This document shows positions 41,171-49,453 of a DNA stretch of 64,000 bases, piece after piece (position 1 is the first letter of the stretch; each line of letters opens with the position of its first letter). The translations under genes and the position numbers were made by a program. The DNA is from Saccharopolyspora soli (GTDB lineage: Bacteria; Actinomycetota; Actinomycetes; Mycobacteriales; Pseudonocardiaceae): positions 1 to 64,000 of the forward strand of contig NZ_JALBWV010000003.1 of the NCBI RefSeq assembly GCF_022678645.1. Direction: 5' to 3'. The notes beneath the pieces are model-generated. The model saw nothing but the letters and a program-made list of their open reading frames with translations. It searched no databases and was not told the origin of the DNA.

Positions 41171-41695
41171 GTGCGGTGGTTGTTGATGCCCCTCGCCGGT
41201 GCGCTGACCGCGGCGTTGGCGGCGTGCGCCGGTGTCTCGGTCACGGCGACGGCGTCGGAGCACGACGACGGCAGCCTTCCGGAGGACCGGAAGGTCACTC
41301 CGTTCGACACCGGGTACGCGGCCGTCGGCAGGCTCGACCCCGCGCTGCTGAAAGCGGTGCAGGAGGCCGCCGAGGATGCGCGGGCGGACGGTGTCGAGTT
41401 CGTCGTCGCGTCCGGCTGGCGGAGCAAGCAGTACCAGCAGCGCTTGCTCGACGAGGCCGTTGAGAAGTACGGCAGCTTGGCGGAAGCCAGGAAATACGTC
41501 AACGACCCGGAGAAGTCCACCCACGTGTCCGGCAAGGCGGTGGACATCAACCCGACCGACGCGGACGACTGGCTCATCCAACACGGTTCCGACTACGGGC
41601 TCTGCCAGGCGTACGCCAACGAGATGTGGCATTTCGAGCTGCTGACCAGTCCGGGCGGGCAGTGCCCGGCTCAGCGCTCCGACGCAGCGGGCTGA
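41171..41695 (+). CDS. VanY-like D-alanyl-D-alanine carboxypeptidase, lipoprotein
   Basis: 174 residues from GTG 41171 (TTG 41111 in frame is possible). A signal of hydrophobic LLMPLAGALTAALAAC ends in a lipobox-like LAAC. The peptidase M15B/VanY motifs are intact: STHVSGKAVDI (His and Asp zinc ligands) and EMWHFE (catalytic Glu and zinc His). It should trim D-Ala from peptidoglycan stem peptides outside the membrane. No vanHAX or vanRS genes are nearby, so resistance is not implied. A strong hairpin follows. Confidence 0.82.
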   Translation: MRWLLMPLAGALTAALAACAGVSVTATASEHDDGSLPEDRKVTPFDTGYAAVGRLDPALLKAVQEAAEDARADGVEFVVASGWRSKQYQQRLLDEAVEKYGSLAEARKYVNDPEKSTHVSGKAVDINPTDADDWLIQHGSDYGLCQAYANEMWHFELLTSPGGQCPAQRSDAAG

Positions 41696-41702
41696 AACGC
41701 CG

Positions 41703-41738
41703 GTGCTGCCAACAAGCCCGCAGGCTTGTTGGCAGCAC
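41703..41738 (+). terminator. Strong hairpin terminator after the VanY-like gene
   Basis: Perfect 16-bp arms GTGCTGCCAACAAGCC (41703-41718) and GGCTTGTTGGCAGCAC (41723-41738) with loop CGCA, seven bases after the stop. Confidence 0.85.
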
Positions 41739-41780
41739 TCGCAGACGTCACTTCAAGACAGCCTTTATCGTCTGTTTTTG

Positions 41781-41971
41781 AGCGGCGTAGCCGCTTGCGG
41801 TGTGGGACTCAGCTCGCACCGCCGCGGGTTCTCAGGAGTCGTCTCGCGAGGACAGCCACGACAGTGCAGTGAAACTGCGAATTGGAAGTACATGATGTCG
41901 GGGATCCCACAGCGAGGCGGCGTCTGAGGTTCCGCTACCCGCGCCGCTACGCAAACCACTTCTGGAAATAG
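41781..41971. repeat. Dispersed convergent-intergenic repeat, copy B (full)
   Basis: It shares with copy A a hairpin AGCGGC-GTA-GCCGCT (41781-41795), GCACCGCCGCGGGTTCTCAG (41816-41835), TACATGATGTCGGGGATCCC (41889-41908) and TCTGAGGTTCCGC (41923-41935). The tail ends beside the stop codon of the minus-strand molybdenum-hydroxylase gene. Sequence between the blocks is diverged, so the element is composite. Confidence 0.75.
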
Positions 41972-41974
41972 TTT

Positions 41975-44146
41975 CTAGTCCAGGAGGTCCTCGATCACGA
42001 TCGGGATGTTGCGGACCCGGATTCCGGTGGCGTTGTAGACGGCATTGGCGACGGCTGCCGCCATGCCGACTGTGCCGATTTCGCCCAGTCCTCTTGCGCC
42101 GACAGCGTTGTGCAGCGTGTCCGGGTACTGGACGAAGTGGACGCCGACGTCGGGGATGTCCGCGTTCACCGGGAGCAGGTAGCCCGCGAAATCGCCGTTT
42201 GCCAGGCGACCGTTCTCCTCGATCTCCAGGCCCTCGTGCAGCGCCGCCGACACGCCCCAGATCATGCCGCCGATGATCTGGCTGCGAGCCGCTTTGTCGT
42301 TGATGATCCGGCCCGCGTCGAACACGCCGAGCATCCGGGACACCCGTGCTTCGCGCGTCCACCGGTGCACGCGGACCTCGCAGAACTGGGCACCGAACGA
42401 ACTGAACGAGTGCTTGGTCATCTCCTCGCCGGGGGCCGACGAGCCAGTCGCGGACAGCGACGAGCGGTTCACCGCCCGCAGCACCTCGCCGAACGTCATG
42501 CTCTGGCCCTCGGCCAGCACGCGACCGTCCGCGTATGAGACCTCCATGCCGTCGAACGGCGCGCCTGGAGAGGACGCCAAGGCCAGCAGATCGTCGATCG
42601 CCGTCGCCGCGGCGATCATGATGGCCGTGCCCGCGCTCGCCGTACCGGTCGAGCCGCCCGACATGCCGCCGGGTGGGAACGCCGAGTCGCCCAACCGCGG
42701 CGTGATCTTCTCCGGCGAGATGTCCAGCGATTCCGCACCCACCAGGGAAAGCACGGTCAGCAGGCCGGTTCCCGGATCAGCCCCGCTGGTCGAGACCACG
42801 GCCGTGTCGTCCGCCTGCAAAACGACCTCGACCGTGGCCGGGAATCGCAGGGCGGGGAACATCGCGGTGGCTGTGCCGAGCCCGACGAGCCAGTCGCCGT
42901 CGGTGTGACCTTGCGGCGAGCGGTTCGCCCAGCCGAAGCGCTCCGCACCGATGCGGAAGCACTCGTCGAGGTGTTTGCTGGACCACTGGAGGTCCTTGCC
43001 GGGCGGCGCGGTCGAGTTGTTCCGCATGCGCAGCTCGATCGGATCCATGTTCAGCCGGACCGCCAGCTCGTCGATCGCGCTCTCCAGCGCGAAGGATCCG
43101 GGCGCCTCACCCGGCGCTCGCATGAACGTGGTCGGCGGGATGTTCAGCGGCACCATCTTCTGGCTGATGGCCAGGTTCTGGGTGGCGTACCACTCCCGCG
43201 AGGTGCCGTGCGAGGTCGGTTCGACGAACGACCGGTCCGCTGCCGTGCTGCACCACGAGTCGTGGCGCAGTGCGATCAGCGTGCCGTCGGTGTCCGCGCC
43301 CAACAAGATCTTCTGCAACGTCGCGGCGCGGCCCGCGGTCGCGCTGAAGACCTGTTCGCGGGTGAGCGCGGCCTTGACCGGCCGGTCGAGGGCCTTGGCC
43401 GCAGCCGCTGCCAGGAACGCTGGCGCGGAGGTGCGGGCTTTGCCGCCGAAAGCCCCGCCCACGAAGGGATTCACCGAGTGGACCGAGGCCGGGTCCACGT
43501 CCAGCGCCGCGGCCAGCTCCGCAGCCTGGAGGTTCGCCCCTTGGTTTCCGCTGTAGACGGTCAGGCCGTCGGCGTCCCACACCGCGACCGCGGAATGCGG
43601 CTCCATCGCGGCGTGGTTCTGGGTAGCGGTGGTGTAGGTCGCCTCGACGACCACCGGACTCGCCGCCAGCGCGTCCTCAATGGACTCGACACCGTCCGCG
43701 AGGACTTCCAGGGACGGGGGTTCTTCCCGAGCCACGGGCGGCGCGTCCTCGGCCGAGGCGAGACCGTCCTCCAGGGAGGTCAAAGCTGGCCGTTGGTGGT
43801 ACGCGACCTCGATGAGCATGGCCGCGTCCCGTGCCTGTTCGAAGGTCTCCGCCACTACGAACCCGATCGGCTGGCCGTAGTAGGTGACTTCCTTGTCCTG
43901 CAGGGGAACCCACGTTTCACCGAAGAGCGGGGAACTCGGCCTGCGCAGCTCCAGCGGGTCGAACGGCGAGTACACGCCGATCACACCGGGAGCGCTGTTC
44001 GCCGCTGTGACGTCCATGGCTGCGATCTCGCCGTGGGCGATCGTGCTGAGCACGACGTACCCGTAGGCCATACCGGGGAAGTTGTTGTCCGCCCCGTACT
44101 TCGCCTGTCCGGTGACTTTCAGCGGGCCGTCCAGCCTGCTCGTCAT
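41975..44146 (-). CDS. Molybdenum hydroxylase, large (molybdopterin-binding) subunit, PaoC-like
   Basis: 723 residues. LKVTGQAKYGADNNFPGMAYGYVV opens the xanthine-dehydrogenase fold. NPFVGGAFGGKARTSAPAF, TTFMRAPGEAPGSFALESAIDELA and the C-terminal GARGLGEIGTVGMAAAVANA (catalytic Glu) line the molybdenum site. It oxidises an aldehyde or N-heterocycle with water as oxygen source. ATG 44146 overlaps the FAD-subunit stop by four bases. It is the third gene of a 2Fe-2S, FAD, Mo operon. The FAD subunit carries the extra Cys cluster of PaoB, favouring the aldehyde oxidoreductase PaoABC type. Confidence 0.9.
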   Translation of the reverse strand: MTSRLDGPLKVTGQAKYGADNNFPGMAYGYVVLSTIAHGEIAAMDVTAANSAPGVIGVYSPFDPLELRRPSSPLFGETWVPLQDKEVTYYGQPIGFVVAETFEQARDAAMLIEVAYHQRPALTSLEDGLASAEDAPPVAREEPPSLEVLADGVESIEDALAASPVVVEATYTTATQNHAAMEPHSAVAVWDADGLTVYSGNQGANLQAAELAAALDVDPASVHSVNPFVGGAFGGKARTSAPAFLAAAAAKALDRPVKAALTREQVFSATAGRAATLQKILLGADTDGTLIALRHDSWCSTAADRSFVEPTSHGTSREWYATQNLAISQKMVPLNIPPTTFMRAPGEAPGSFALESAIDELAVRLNMDPIELRMRNNSTAPPGKDLQWSSKHLDECFRIGAERFGWANRSPQGHTDGDWLVGLGTATAMFPALRFPATVEVVLQADDTAVVSTSGADPGTGLLTVLSLVGAESLDISPEKITPRLGDSAFPPGGMSGGSTGTASAGTAIMIAAATAIDDLLALASSPGAPFDGMEVSYADGRVLAEGQSMTFGEVLRAVNRSSLSATGSSAPGEEMTKHSFSSFGAQFCEVRVHRWTREARVSRMLGVFDAGRIINDKAARSQIIGGMIWGVSAALHEGLEIEENGRLANGDFAGYLLPVNADIPDVGVHFVQYPDTLHNAVGARGLGEIGTVGMAAAVANAVYNATGIRVRNIPIVIEDLLD

Positions 44147-45105
44147 GAATGGCTCCCCTCGGTCAGTTCGAGCAGTGCGCGGACAACGGTCCGCTTCAGC
44201 AGGGACACCTTGAAACCGTTCGCGGACAACGGCCTGGCGCCATCGGCCGCCGCGGACGCGGCCTCCTCGAAGGACTCCAGGGTCGCTGGCGCACCGCGCA
44301 AGGCGTCCTCGACCGCTGCCAGCCGCCACGGCACGGTGGCCACGCCACCAACCGCCACCCGAGCGTCGACGATGCGCGAGTCCTGGATGTGCAGCGCGAC
44401 CGCGGCCGAGCACAACGCGAACTCGTAGGACTGCCGATCCCGCACCTTGACGTAGGTGGAGTTCGACGCCCAGTCCAGCCGTGGGACCCGCACCTCGGTG
44501 ATCAGCTCGCCGGGGCGCAGGTCGTTCTCCACCTCGGGAGTGCCACCCGGCAGGCGGTAGAAGTCGGCCAGCTTGACGGTGCGGCTTCCTGGCGCGCTGA
44601 GCAGTTCGATCTCCGCGTCGAGTGCGGTGAGGGCGACAGCCACGTCACTGGCGTGCGTCGCCACGCACGAGTCGCTCGTGCCCAGCACGGCGTGCATCCG
44701 GTTGGCCCCCGAGATCGCGGAGCAGCCGCTGCCGGGTTCCCGCTTGTTGCACGGCATGGCGACATCGCGGAAATACGTGCAGCGGGTGCGCTGCAACAGG
44801 TTCCCGCCGATGCTGGCCATGTTCCGCAGCTGCTGGGAAGCGCTCAGCAGCAAGGCGCGCGAGATCGCCGGGTACACACCGGGGTGCTCCGCGATGTCGC
44901 CCATCCGCTCCAACGCGCCGATCCGCAGCCCGTCGCTGGTGTCGATGCCGCGCAACGGCAGCCCGTTGATGTCCAGGACGTGTTGCGGCGTCAGGACATT
45001 GAGCTTCATCAGGTCTACCAGGGTGGTCCCGCCAGCCAGGAAGGAGCCGGGGGAGGCGAGTGCCGCTTCGACGGTCGCGGGTGCCGTTAGTTCAAAGGGA
45101 CGCAT
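44143..45105 (-). CDS. Molybdenum hydroxylase FAD subunit with extra Fe-S insertion (PaoB-like)
   Basis: 320 residues. SFLAGGTTLVDLMKLNV and MASIGGNLLQRTRCTYFRDVAMPCNKREPGSGC mark the CO-dehydrogenase-flavoprotein family. The insertion with Cys109, Cys119, Cys128 (and Cys147) matches the 4Fe-4S segment of E. coli PaoB (YagS). It moves electrons from the molybdenum site to FAD. It overlaps both neighbours (14 bases with the 2Fe-2S gene, four with the Mo gene), so the three subunits are made together. Confidence 0.9.
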   Translation of the reverse strand: MRPFELTAPATVEAALASPGSFLAGGTTLVDLMKLNVLTPQHVLDINGLPLRGIDTSDGLRIGALERMGDIAEHPGVYPAISRALLLSASQQLRNMASIGGNLLQRTRCTYFRDVAMPCNKREPGSGCSAISGANRMHAVLGTSDSCVATHASDVAVALTALDAEIELLSAPGSRTVKLADFYRLPGGTPEVENDLRPGELITEVRVPRLDWASNSTYVKVRDRQSYEFALCSAAVALHIQDSRIVDARVAVGGVATVPWRLAAVEDALRGAPATLESFEEAASAAADGARPLSANGFKVSLLKRTVVRALLELTEGSHS

Positions 45106-45544
45106 CGACCCGCCTCGCTTGTTCGACTGCCGCGACGATGTTCGGATAGGCCGCGCAGCGGCAGATGTTGCCGGACATGAACTCCCGGACGTCCTCGACG
45201 CCCTGTTCGACCGCGGCGACCGCCGACATGACCTGCCCGGACGTGCAGAACCCGCACTGCAGGGCGTCCTGGTCGACGAACGCCTGCTGGACCGGGTGCA
45301 ACTGGTCGTCCGCGGACAGTCCTTCCACCGTGGTCACCGGCTGCTGCACGGTGGCGGCCAGAGTGAGGCACGAAAGCACGGGCCTGCCGCCGACGTGCAC
45401 GGTGCAGGCGCCGCACTGGCCCCGGTCGCAGCCCTTCTTCGGGCCGGTGATGGCGAGCTGTTCCCGCAACGCGTCGAGCAGCGTCACACCGGGATCGACA
45501 CTCAGCTGTTCTGTCCTACCATTGATTTCGAGTGAGATGTCCAC
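45092..45544 (-). CDS. Molybdenum hydroxylase 2Fe-2S subunit (PaoA-like)
   Basis: 150 residues. The plant-type cluster is Cys39, Cys44, Cys47 and Cys59 (KKGCDRGQCGACTVHVGG...SC), and the second cluster Cys97, Cys100, Cys128 and Cys130 (LQCGFCTSGQ, GNICRC). It starts at GTG 45544 without a Tat signal, unlike E. coli PaoA, so the complex should be cytoplasmic. It is the first gene of the operon and faces a TetR gene across 229 bases that hold twin palindromes. Confidence 0.9.
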   Translation of the reverse strand: MDISLEINGRTEQLSVDPGVTLLDALREQLAITGPKKGCDRGQCGACTVHVGGRPVLSCLTLAATVQQPVTTVEGLSADDQLHPVQQAFVDQDALQCGFCTSGQVMSAVAAVEQGVEDVREFMSGNICRCAAYPNIVAAVEQARRVDASL

Positions 45545-45632
45545 TGGATCTCTTCCCCGCCGATCGTCCTCTGGAACGGCCTGGCGGCATGGTTGTCGTG
45601 GTGGGATTACGTCGAGTCCGCCGCAGAGCGGT

Positions 45633-45679
45633 ACCGGATATTCATCCGCTTGGCCGAGGCTAGCGGATTCTTATCCGCT
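45633..45679. promoter_or_regulatory. Twin TetR-type operators between paoABC-like operon and tetR
   Basis: ACCGGAT-ATTC-ATCCGCT (45633-45650) and AGCGGAT-TCTT-ATCCGCT (45662-45679) are two copies of the same 18-bp dyad, with centres 29 bp apart. The second is a perfect palindrome of its half-sites. They lie between divergent 2Fe-2S and TetR genes and are the likely binding sites of that TetR. Confidence 0.75.
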
Positions 45680-45773
45680 TCGCAATGAATGTTCTCACCC
45701 CCGGGGTTGCTCCAGGTCCAGCCGGTTTTGCATTACATTTCACCAAGGTCGACGCGGACAACCGGGAGGGACG

Positions 45774-46361
45774 ATGACGACGGGATCGGTGAGCCCTCGA
45801 CGCGCGGACACCCGGCGCAACCACGAGCGCATCCTCGTCGCGGCGGCGGAGTCGCTGGCCACGTCGGGCCAGGTCTCGTTCAACGCCATCGCGAAGCAGG
45901 CCGGGGTGGGGGTCGGCACGGTCTACCGGCACTTCCCCACTCCAGAAGCGCTGATCCTGGCGGTGTACCAGCGTGAGGTGCGACACCTCGTCGATGTCGT
46001 GCCGAGCCTGCTCAAGGCGCACACCCCGGAACGGGCTTTCCGGATCTGGACGACCGATCACCTAGCTCGCTACATGATGACCAAGCGCGGGCTCGCCAAC
46101 GCCCTCAGCGCTGCGACGGCGTCCCGCGGGGAACTGCCCGCGAGCGCCTACCAGGCCATGATCGGCGCGGTCGCCGCGCTGCTGGACGCCAACGTCGAGG
46201 CCGGAACGGTCCGTGCTGGCCTGGAACCGGAGACGGTGCTGCGTGGGCTGGGCGGCCTGTTGTACCTCGACCCGAACGGCGACTGGCGGAGCCAGACCGC
46301 GAGCCTCACCGACCTGCTGTGGCAAGGCATGTGCACGGAGAAGTGCTGCCCGAAAAGCTGA
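45774..46361 (+). CDS. TetR-family regulator of the molybdenum-hydroxylase operon
   Basis: 195 residues, ATG 45774 with GGGAGGGACG upstream. The HTH RRNHERILVAAAESLATSGQ, then FNAIAKQAGVGVGTVYRHFPTPEALILAVY, is a typical TetR domain. It is divergent from the three-gene molybdenum-hydroxylase operon, with two 18-bp dyads between them, so it most likely represses both. The inducer would be the substrate of that enzyme. Confidence 0.87.
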   Translation: MTTGSVSPRRADTRRNHERILVAAAESLATSGQVSFNAIAKQAGVGVGTVYRHFPTPEALILAVYQREVRHLVDVVPSLLKAHTPERAFRIWTTDHLARYMMTKRGLANALSAATASRGELPASAYQAMIGAVAALLDANVEAGTVRAGLEPETVLRGLGGLLYLDPNGDWRSQTASLTDLLWQGMCTEKCCPKS

Positions 46362-46409
46362 GCCGGTCGACCGTTCGAGCTGAACGGCAAGATCGACGCC
46401 GAAGCGGCG

Positions 46410-47186
46410 TCAGTCCTGTTCGACTAGGGCCAGAACCCTGGTGGGGCTGCCCGAGCCGCCCGCGATCGGCAGCGGGGAGGCGATCAGCACCGCACCGGTG
46501 GGCGGCAGCAGGGCCAGGTTCTGCAGCTGGGTCAGGCCGTACTTGCCAGCGCCGAGCAGCAGCGAATGGCACGGGAAGGCCGGTTCGAAGGTGGGCGCCA
46601 GTCCGGCGTCGGTGCCGACGGTCTCCACCCCGATGCCCAGCAGCGAGGTCTCCTCGGCCAGCCAGCGGGCGCATTCCGGTGCGATTCCCGGTGTGTGGGA
46701 GCCGTTCTCGTCGGCGTTGAGGAACTCGTCCTGGTCGCCGCTGCGGGTGTCCCAGCCGGTGCGCAGCAGCAGCCAACCGTCCGCGGGCAGCGGGCCGTGG
46801 GTTCGCTCCCAGTCGCGGATGTGGTCGATCTCCAGCAGGAAGTCGGGATCGTCGGCGACCTGCGCGGCGAAGTCCAGGACGACCGCCGGACCGATGAGCT
46901 GGCGCGGCGGGACCGAGGCGATGTCGAGCCCGTCGCGTCCGGTGATCCAGTGCACCGGCGCGTCGAAGTGGGTTCCGGTGTGCTCGCCGGTGTGGATGTT
47001 GTTCCAGTACCAGGCAGGTCCGCGGTCGTCGAACCGGCTGATCTCCTCCAACTGGAAGCCGATGGTGTTCGCGAACGGCTCCGGCAGTTGCAGCACGGGC
47101 ACTTCGGGGGTCAGGCGCGCGGTGAGGTCGATGACGCTGATGCGCCCGGACGTCAGAGCCCGCAGGAGTTCGGTGAGGACGGCCAC
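46410..47186 (-). CDS. Cyclase-family (KynB-like) metal-dependent hydrolase
   Basis: 258 residues. The HTGEHTGTHFDAPVHW motif gives the zinc-binding HxGTHxD signature of the cyclase/kynurenine formamidase family. DLTARLTPEVPVLQLPEP and LLLRTGWDTRSG fit as well. GTG 47186 follows GGGAGG by seven bases. It faces a PaaX regulator. In an anthranilate context it could hydrolyse formylkynurenine to feed anthranilate, or open a ring intermediate. Closer assignment needs a tree with characterised KynB. Confidence 0.8.
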   Translation of the reverse strand: MAVLTELLRALTSGRISVIDLTARLTPEVPVLQLPEPFANTIGFQLEEISRFDDRGPAWYWNNIHTGEHTGTHFDAPVHWITGRDGLDIASVPPRQLIGPAVVLDFAAQVADDPDFLLEIDHIRDWERTHGPLPADGWLLLRTGWDTRSGDQDEFLNADENGSHTPGIAPECARWLAEETSLLGIGVETVGTDAGLAPTFEPAFPCHSLLLGAGKYGLTQLQNLALLPPTGAVLIASPLPIAGGSGSPTRVLALVEQD

Positions 47187-47278
47187 CTTGGTGCCTCCCA
47201 GGTCCGGATGGTGGAAACGTGCGGATCCTACTTGGCCGTCGTGGGCCTGCCAACGTACGACGATTTCGGCTGCACAGC

Positions 47279-47310
47279 ACCAGATCAGGCGACGCCAATG
47301 TGGATCTGGT
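47279..47310. promoter_or_regulatory. Inverted repeat upstream of the PaaX-family gene
   Basis: ACCAGATC (47279-47286) and GATCTGGT (47303-47310) are perfect 8-bp arms with a 16-base spacer, about 38 bases before the PaaX start and between divergent genes. A possible operator for PaaX itself. Confidence 0.4.
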
Positions 47311-47347
47311 CGGGGCCGCGCGGTCCGGCCGCTGTTATCGTGCTCGC

Positions 47348-48211
47348 GTGACGACGGACATGATGACGGATGACGCGGTGGTCGGTGAGCTGACCGGACG
47401 CGGCGTGCAGCCCCGGCAGCTGATCGTGACCGTCTACGGCCTGTACGCGCGGGAGTCCGGTGGCTGGCTGTCGGTGGCGTCGCTGGTGCGGCTGCTCGCG
47501 GACCTCGGCGTGGACGAGCCAGCGGTCCGCTCGTCGATCTCCCGGCTGAAGCGGCGCGGCATCCTGCTCGCTGAGCGGCGCGGCGGTGCGGCGGGTTACG
47601 AATTGTCCGGTGCGGCGCTGGAGATCTTGCGGGAGGGCGACGAGCGGATCTTCCGCCGGGAGCGCGCCACGCTGGCCGACGGGTGGGTGCTGGCGGTGTT
47701 CTCGGTGCCGGAGTCCGAACGGCAGAAGCGGCACGTGCTGCGCACCCAGCTGACCCGGCTCGGATTCGGCACCGCCGCGCCGGGCGTGTGGATCGCACCG
47801 GCGAACCTGCGGGACGCGGCCTCCAGCGTCCTGCGGCGCTACGAGCTGGACGGCTACGCCGACCTGTTCCACGCCGAGCACCTCGCTTTCGGCGATCTGC
47901 GGACCAAGGTGTCGCAGTGGTGGGACCTCGATCAGTTGCAGGCGCTCTACGGCGAATTCATCGGGGTGCACCGGCCGGTTGCGCAGCGGTGGCGCCGCCG
48001 CCGCGCGCCGCGCGGTCCGGAGGCGTTCGCCGACTACGTGCGGGTGCTGACCGACTGGCGGCAGCTGCCCTACCTGGACCCCGGTCTACCCGCCGAACTG
48101 CTGCCCGCGGACTGGAACGGGGCGGTGGCCGCGGAGTTGTTCTTCACCCTCAAGTCCTGTCTGGAGCAGCAGGCCCACGACCACGTCGAGACCGTCACCT
48201 CGCGGTCGTGA
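47348..48211 (+). CDS. PaaX-family transcriptional regulator
   Basis: 287 residues, GTG 47348. The N-terminal winged helix (QPRQLIVTVYGLYARESGGWLSVASLVRLLADLGVDEPAVRSSISR) and the following DGWVLAVFSVPESERQKRHVLRTQLTRLGFG match PaaX, the repressor that senses aryl-CoA thioesters such as phenylacetyl-CoA. In this cluster the ligand is more likely anthraniloyl-CoA or a related aryl-CoA. It is convergent with the RidA/SDR pair (three bases between stops). Confidence 0.87.
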   Translation: MTTDMMTDDAVVGELTGRGVQPRQLIVTVYGLYARESGGWLSVASLVRLLADLGVDEPAVRSSISRLKRRGILLAERRGGAAGYELSGAALEILREGDERIFRRERATLADGWVLAVFSVPESERQKRHVLRTQLTRLGFGTAAPGVWIAPANLRDAASSVLRRYELDGYADLFHAEHLAFGDLRTKVSQWWDLDQLQALYGEFIGVHRPVAQRWRRRRAPRGPEAFADYVRVLTDWRQLPYLDPGLPAELLPADWNGAVAAELFFTLKSCLEQQAHDHVETVTSRS

Positions 48212-48214
48212 CGC

Positions 48215-48619
48215 TCACGACTTCGGGATCGCCGCGGTGCCCTTGACCTCGACCAGCGCATCGGCGTCCCAGAGGCGGGTGACACCGATAGCGGCCATCG
48301 CCGGGTAGTGCCGACCGATGAGCTTGCGCCACACCGCGCCGATTTCCCCGGCGTGCTCGCGGTAGGCGTCCACGTCCACGAGGTAGATCGTCAGCTCGGT
48401 AAACTGCTCCGGGCTGCCGCCAGCGGCGCGTAGTGCGCTGAGGATGTTGCCCAGGGCCTGTTCGAATTGCGCGACGATGCCGTCGCCGACGATCTTCCCG
48501 GCTGAATCGAGCGCGGTTTGCCCGGCGAGGAACACCAGGCGGCAGTCGTCGGCGACGACAGCGTGGGCGAAGCCCGCCGGTCGGGCGAGCCCTTCGGGGT
48601 TGATCCGTTGGATGGTCAC
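48215..48619 (-). CDS. RidA/YjgF-family protein
   Basis: 134 residues. RINPEGLARPAGFAHAVVADD, LVFLAGQTALDSAGKIVG, and QFEQALGNILSALRAAGGSPEQFTELTIYLVD are characteristic of the Rid family trimer. Members hydrolyse reactive enamines or imines. That fits the aminated ring intermediates of 2-aminobenzoyl-CoA breakdown. GTG 48619 overlaps the SDR stop by four bases, so the genes are coupled. Confidence 0.87.
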   Translation of the reverse strand: MTIQRINPEGLARPAGFAHAVVADDCRLVFLAGQTALDSAGKIVGDGIVAQFEQALGNILSALRAAGGSPEQFTELTIYLVDVDAYREHAGEIGAVWRKLIGRHYPAMAAIGVTRLWDADALVEVKGTAAIPKS

Positions 48620-49371
48620 GATTGAACCGCTCCTCCGTCCACAGTGATCCCTTGTCCGCTGATCGCCGCGTTGCGCAGGCAGAGCTCCACGACGTCGGCG
48701 ACCTCCTCCGGGCTGATCAACCGGCCGATCGGCTGCCGGTTCCGCAATGCGCTGCGGGCTTGCTCCGCGCTGCGTCCGGTCTTGGCGGCGATGTTGTCGA
48801 TGCTGCGCTCGGTCATCGGTGTGTCGACGAAACCAGGGCACACGGCGTTGACCGTGACGCCGGTCCTGGCCAACTCCGCGGCGGCTGATCGCACCAACCC
48901 GAGCACGCCGTGCTTGCTCGCGGTGTAGGCGCTGACGTACGGGTCGCCGCGCTTGGCGGCCATCGAGGCGATCACCACGATTCGACCGAAGCCGCGCTCG
49001 ACCATCGCTGGAACCGCGCGGCGCAGGAAGCGGAACGGCGCGGTCAGGTTGATCTCCAGCGCACGGTCCCAGTCGTCATCGGTGGTCGCGACCAGCGGCG
49101 CCGAGGTGGCCGTGCCCGCGTTGAGCACGAGCACCTCGACCGGCCCCCACTGACGTTCCACGGCGCCGAAAACCCAGTCCGGAGCGTGCTCATCGGCCAG
49201 GTCGGCGGGCAGGTCGAGGGTCGCCGCGGGCAGTTCCGCGGCGACCGCGGCGAGTGCCTCGGCATTGCGCGCGGTGAGGGCGACCCGGTTGCCGGATTCG
49301 GAAAGCCGCTGCGCGATGGCGCGCCCGATGCCGCGACTGGCTCCGGTGACCAGGCAGTTTCTCGTCGTCAC
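48616..49371 (-). CDS. SDR-family 3-hydroxyacyl-CoA-type dehydrogenase
   Basis: 251 residues. CLVTGASRGIGRAIA, LVLNAGTATSAPL, VVIASMAAKRG and AYTASKHGVLGLV give an intact classical SDR. LTARNAEAL suggests NADP(H) use, though NAD is possible. In this cluster it would oxidise a hydroxyl made after hydration of the CoA-bound ring. It is coupled to RidA downstream and divergent from the fused monooxygenase gene. Confidence 0.83.
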   Translation of the reverse strand: MTTRNCLVTGASRGIGRAIAQRLSESGNRVALTARNAEALAAVAAELPAATLDLPADLADEHAPDWVFGAVERQWGPVEVLVLNAGTATSAPLVATTDDDWDRALEINLTAPFRFLRRAVPAMVERGFGRIVVIASMAAKRGDPYVSAYTASKHGVLGLVRSAAAELARTGVTVNAVCPGFVDTPMTERSIDNIAAKTGRSAEQARSALRNRQPIGRLISPEEVADVVELCLRNAAISGQGITVDGGAVQS

Positions 49372-49385
49372 GCGGCGATATTACG

Positions 49386-49391
49386 TATAAT
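49386..49391 (+). promoter_or_regulatory. Candidate -10 element of the monooxygenase operon
   Basis: TATAAT in an AT-rich island (attacgtataattg, 49379-49393) between divergent starts. It lies 62 bases before GTG 49454. No clear -35 is seen, so this is tentative. Confidence 0.35.
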
Positions 49392-49453
49392 TGACGGTCG
49401 TGCGCAATGCGGCATACCCTGCCGAGGGTGGGAGGCGACGGAAGGAGTGCGCG

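Noticed and set aside
41171-41695. VanY-like gene as part of a glycopeptide-resistance cluster
   Set aside because: No vanH, vanA, vanX, vanR or vanS genes are adjacent; ordinary cell-wall trimming is the simpler reading.
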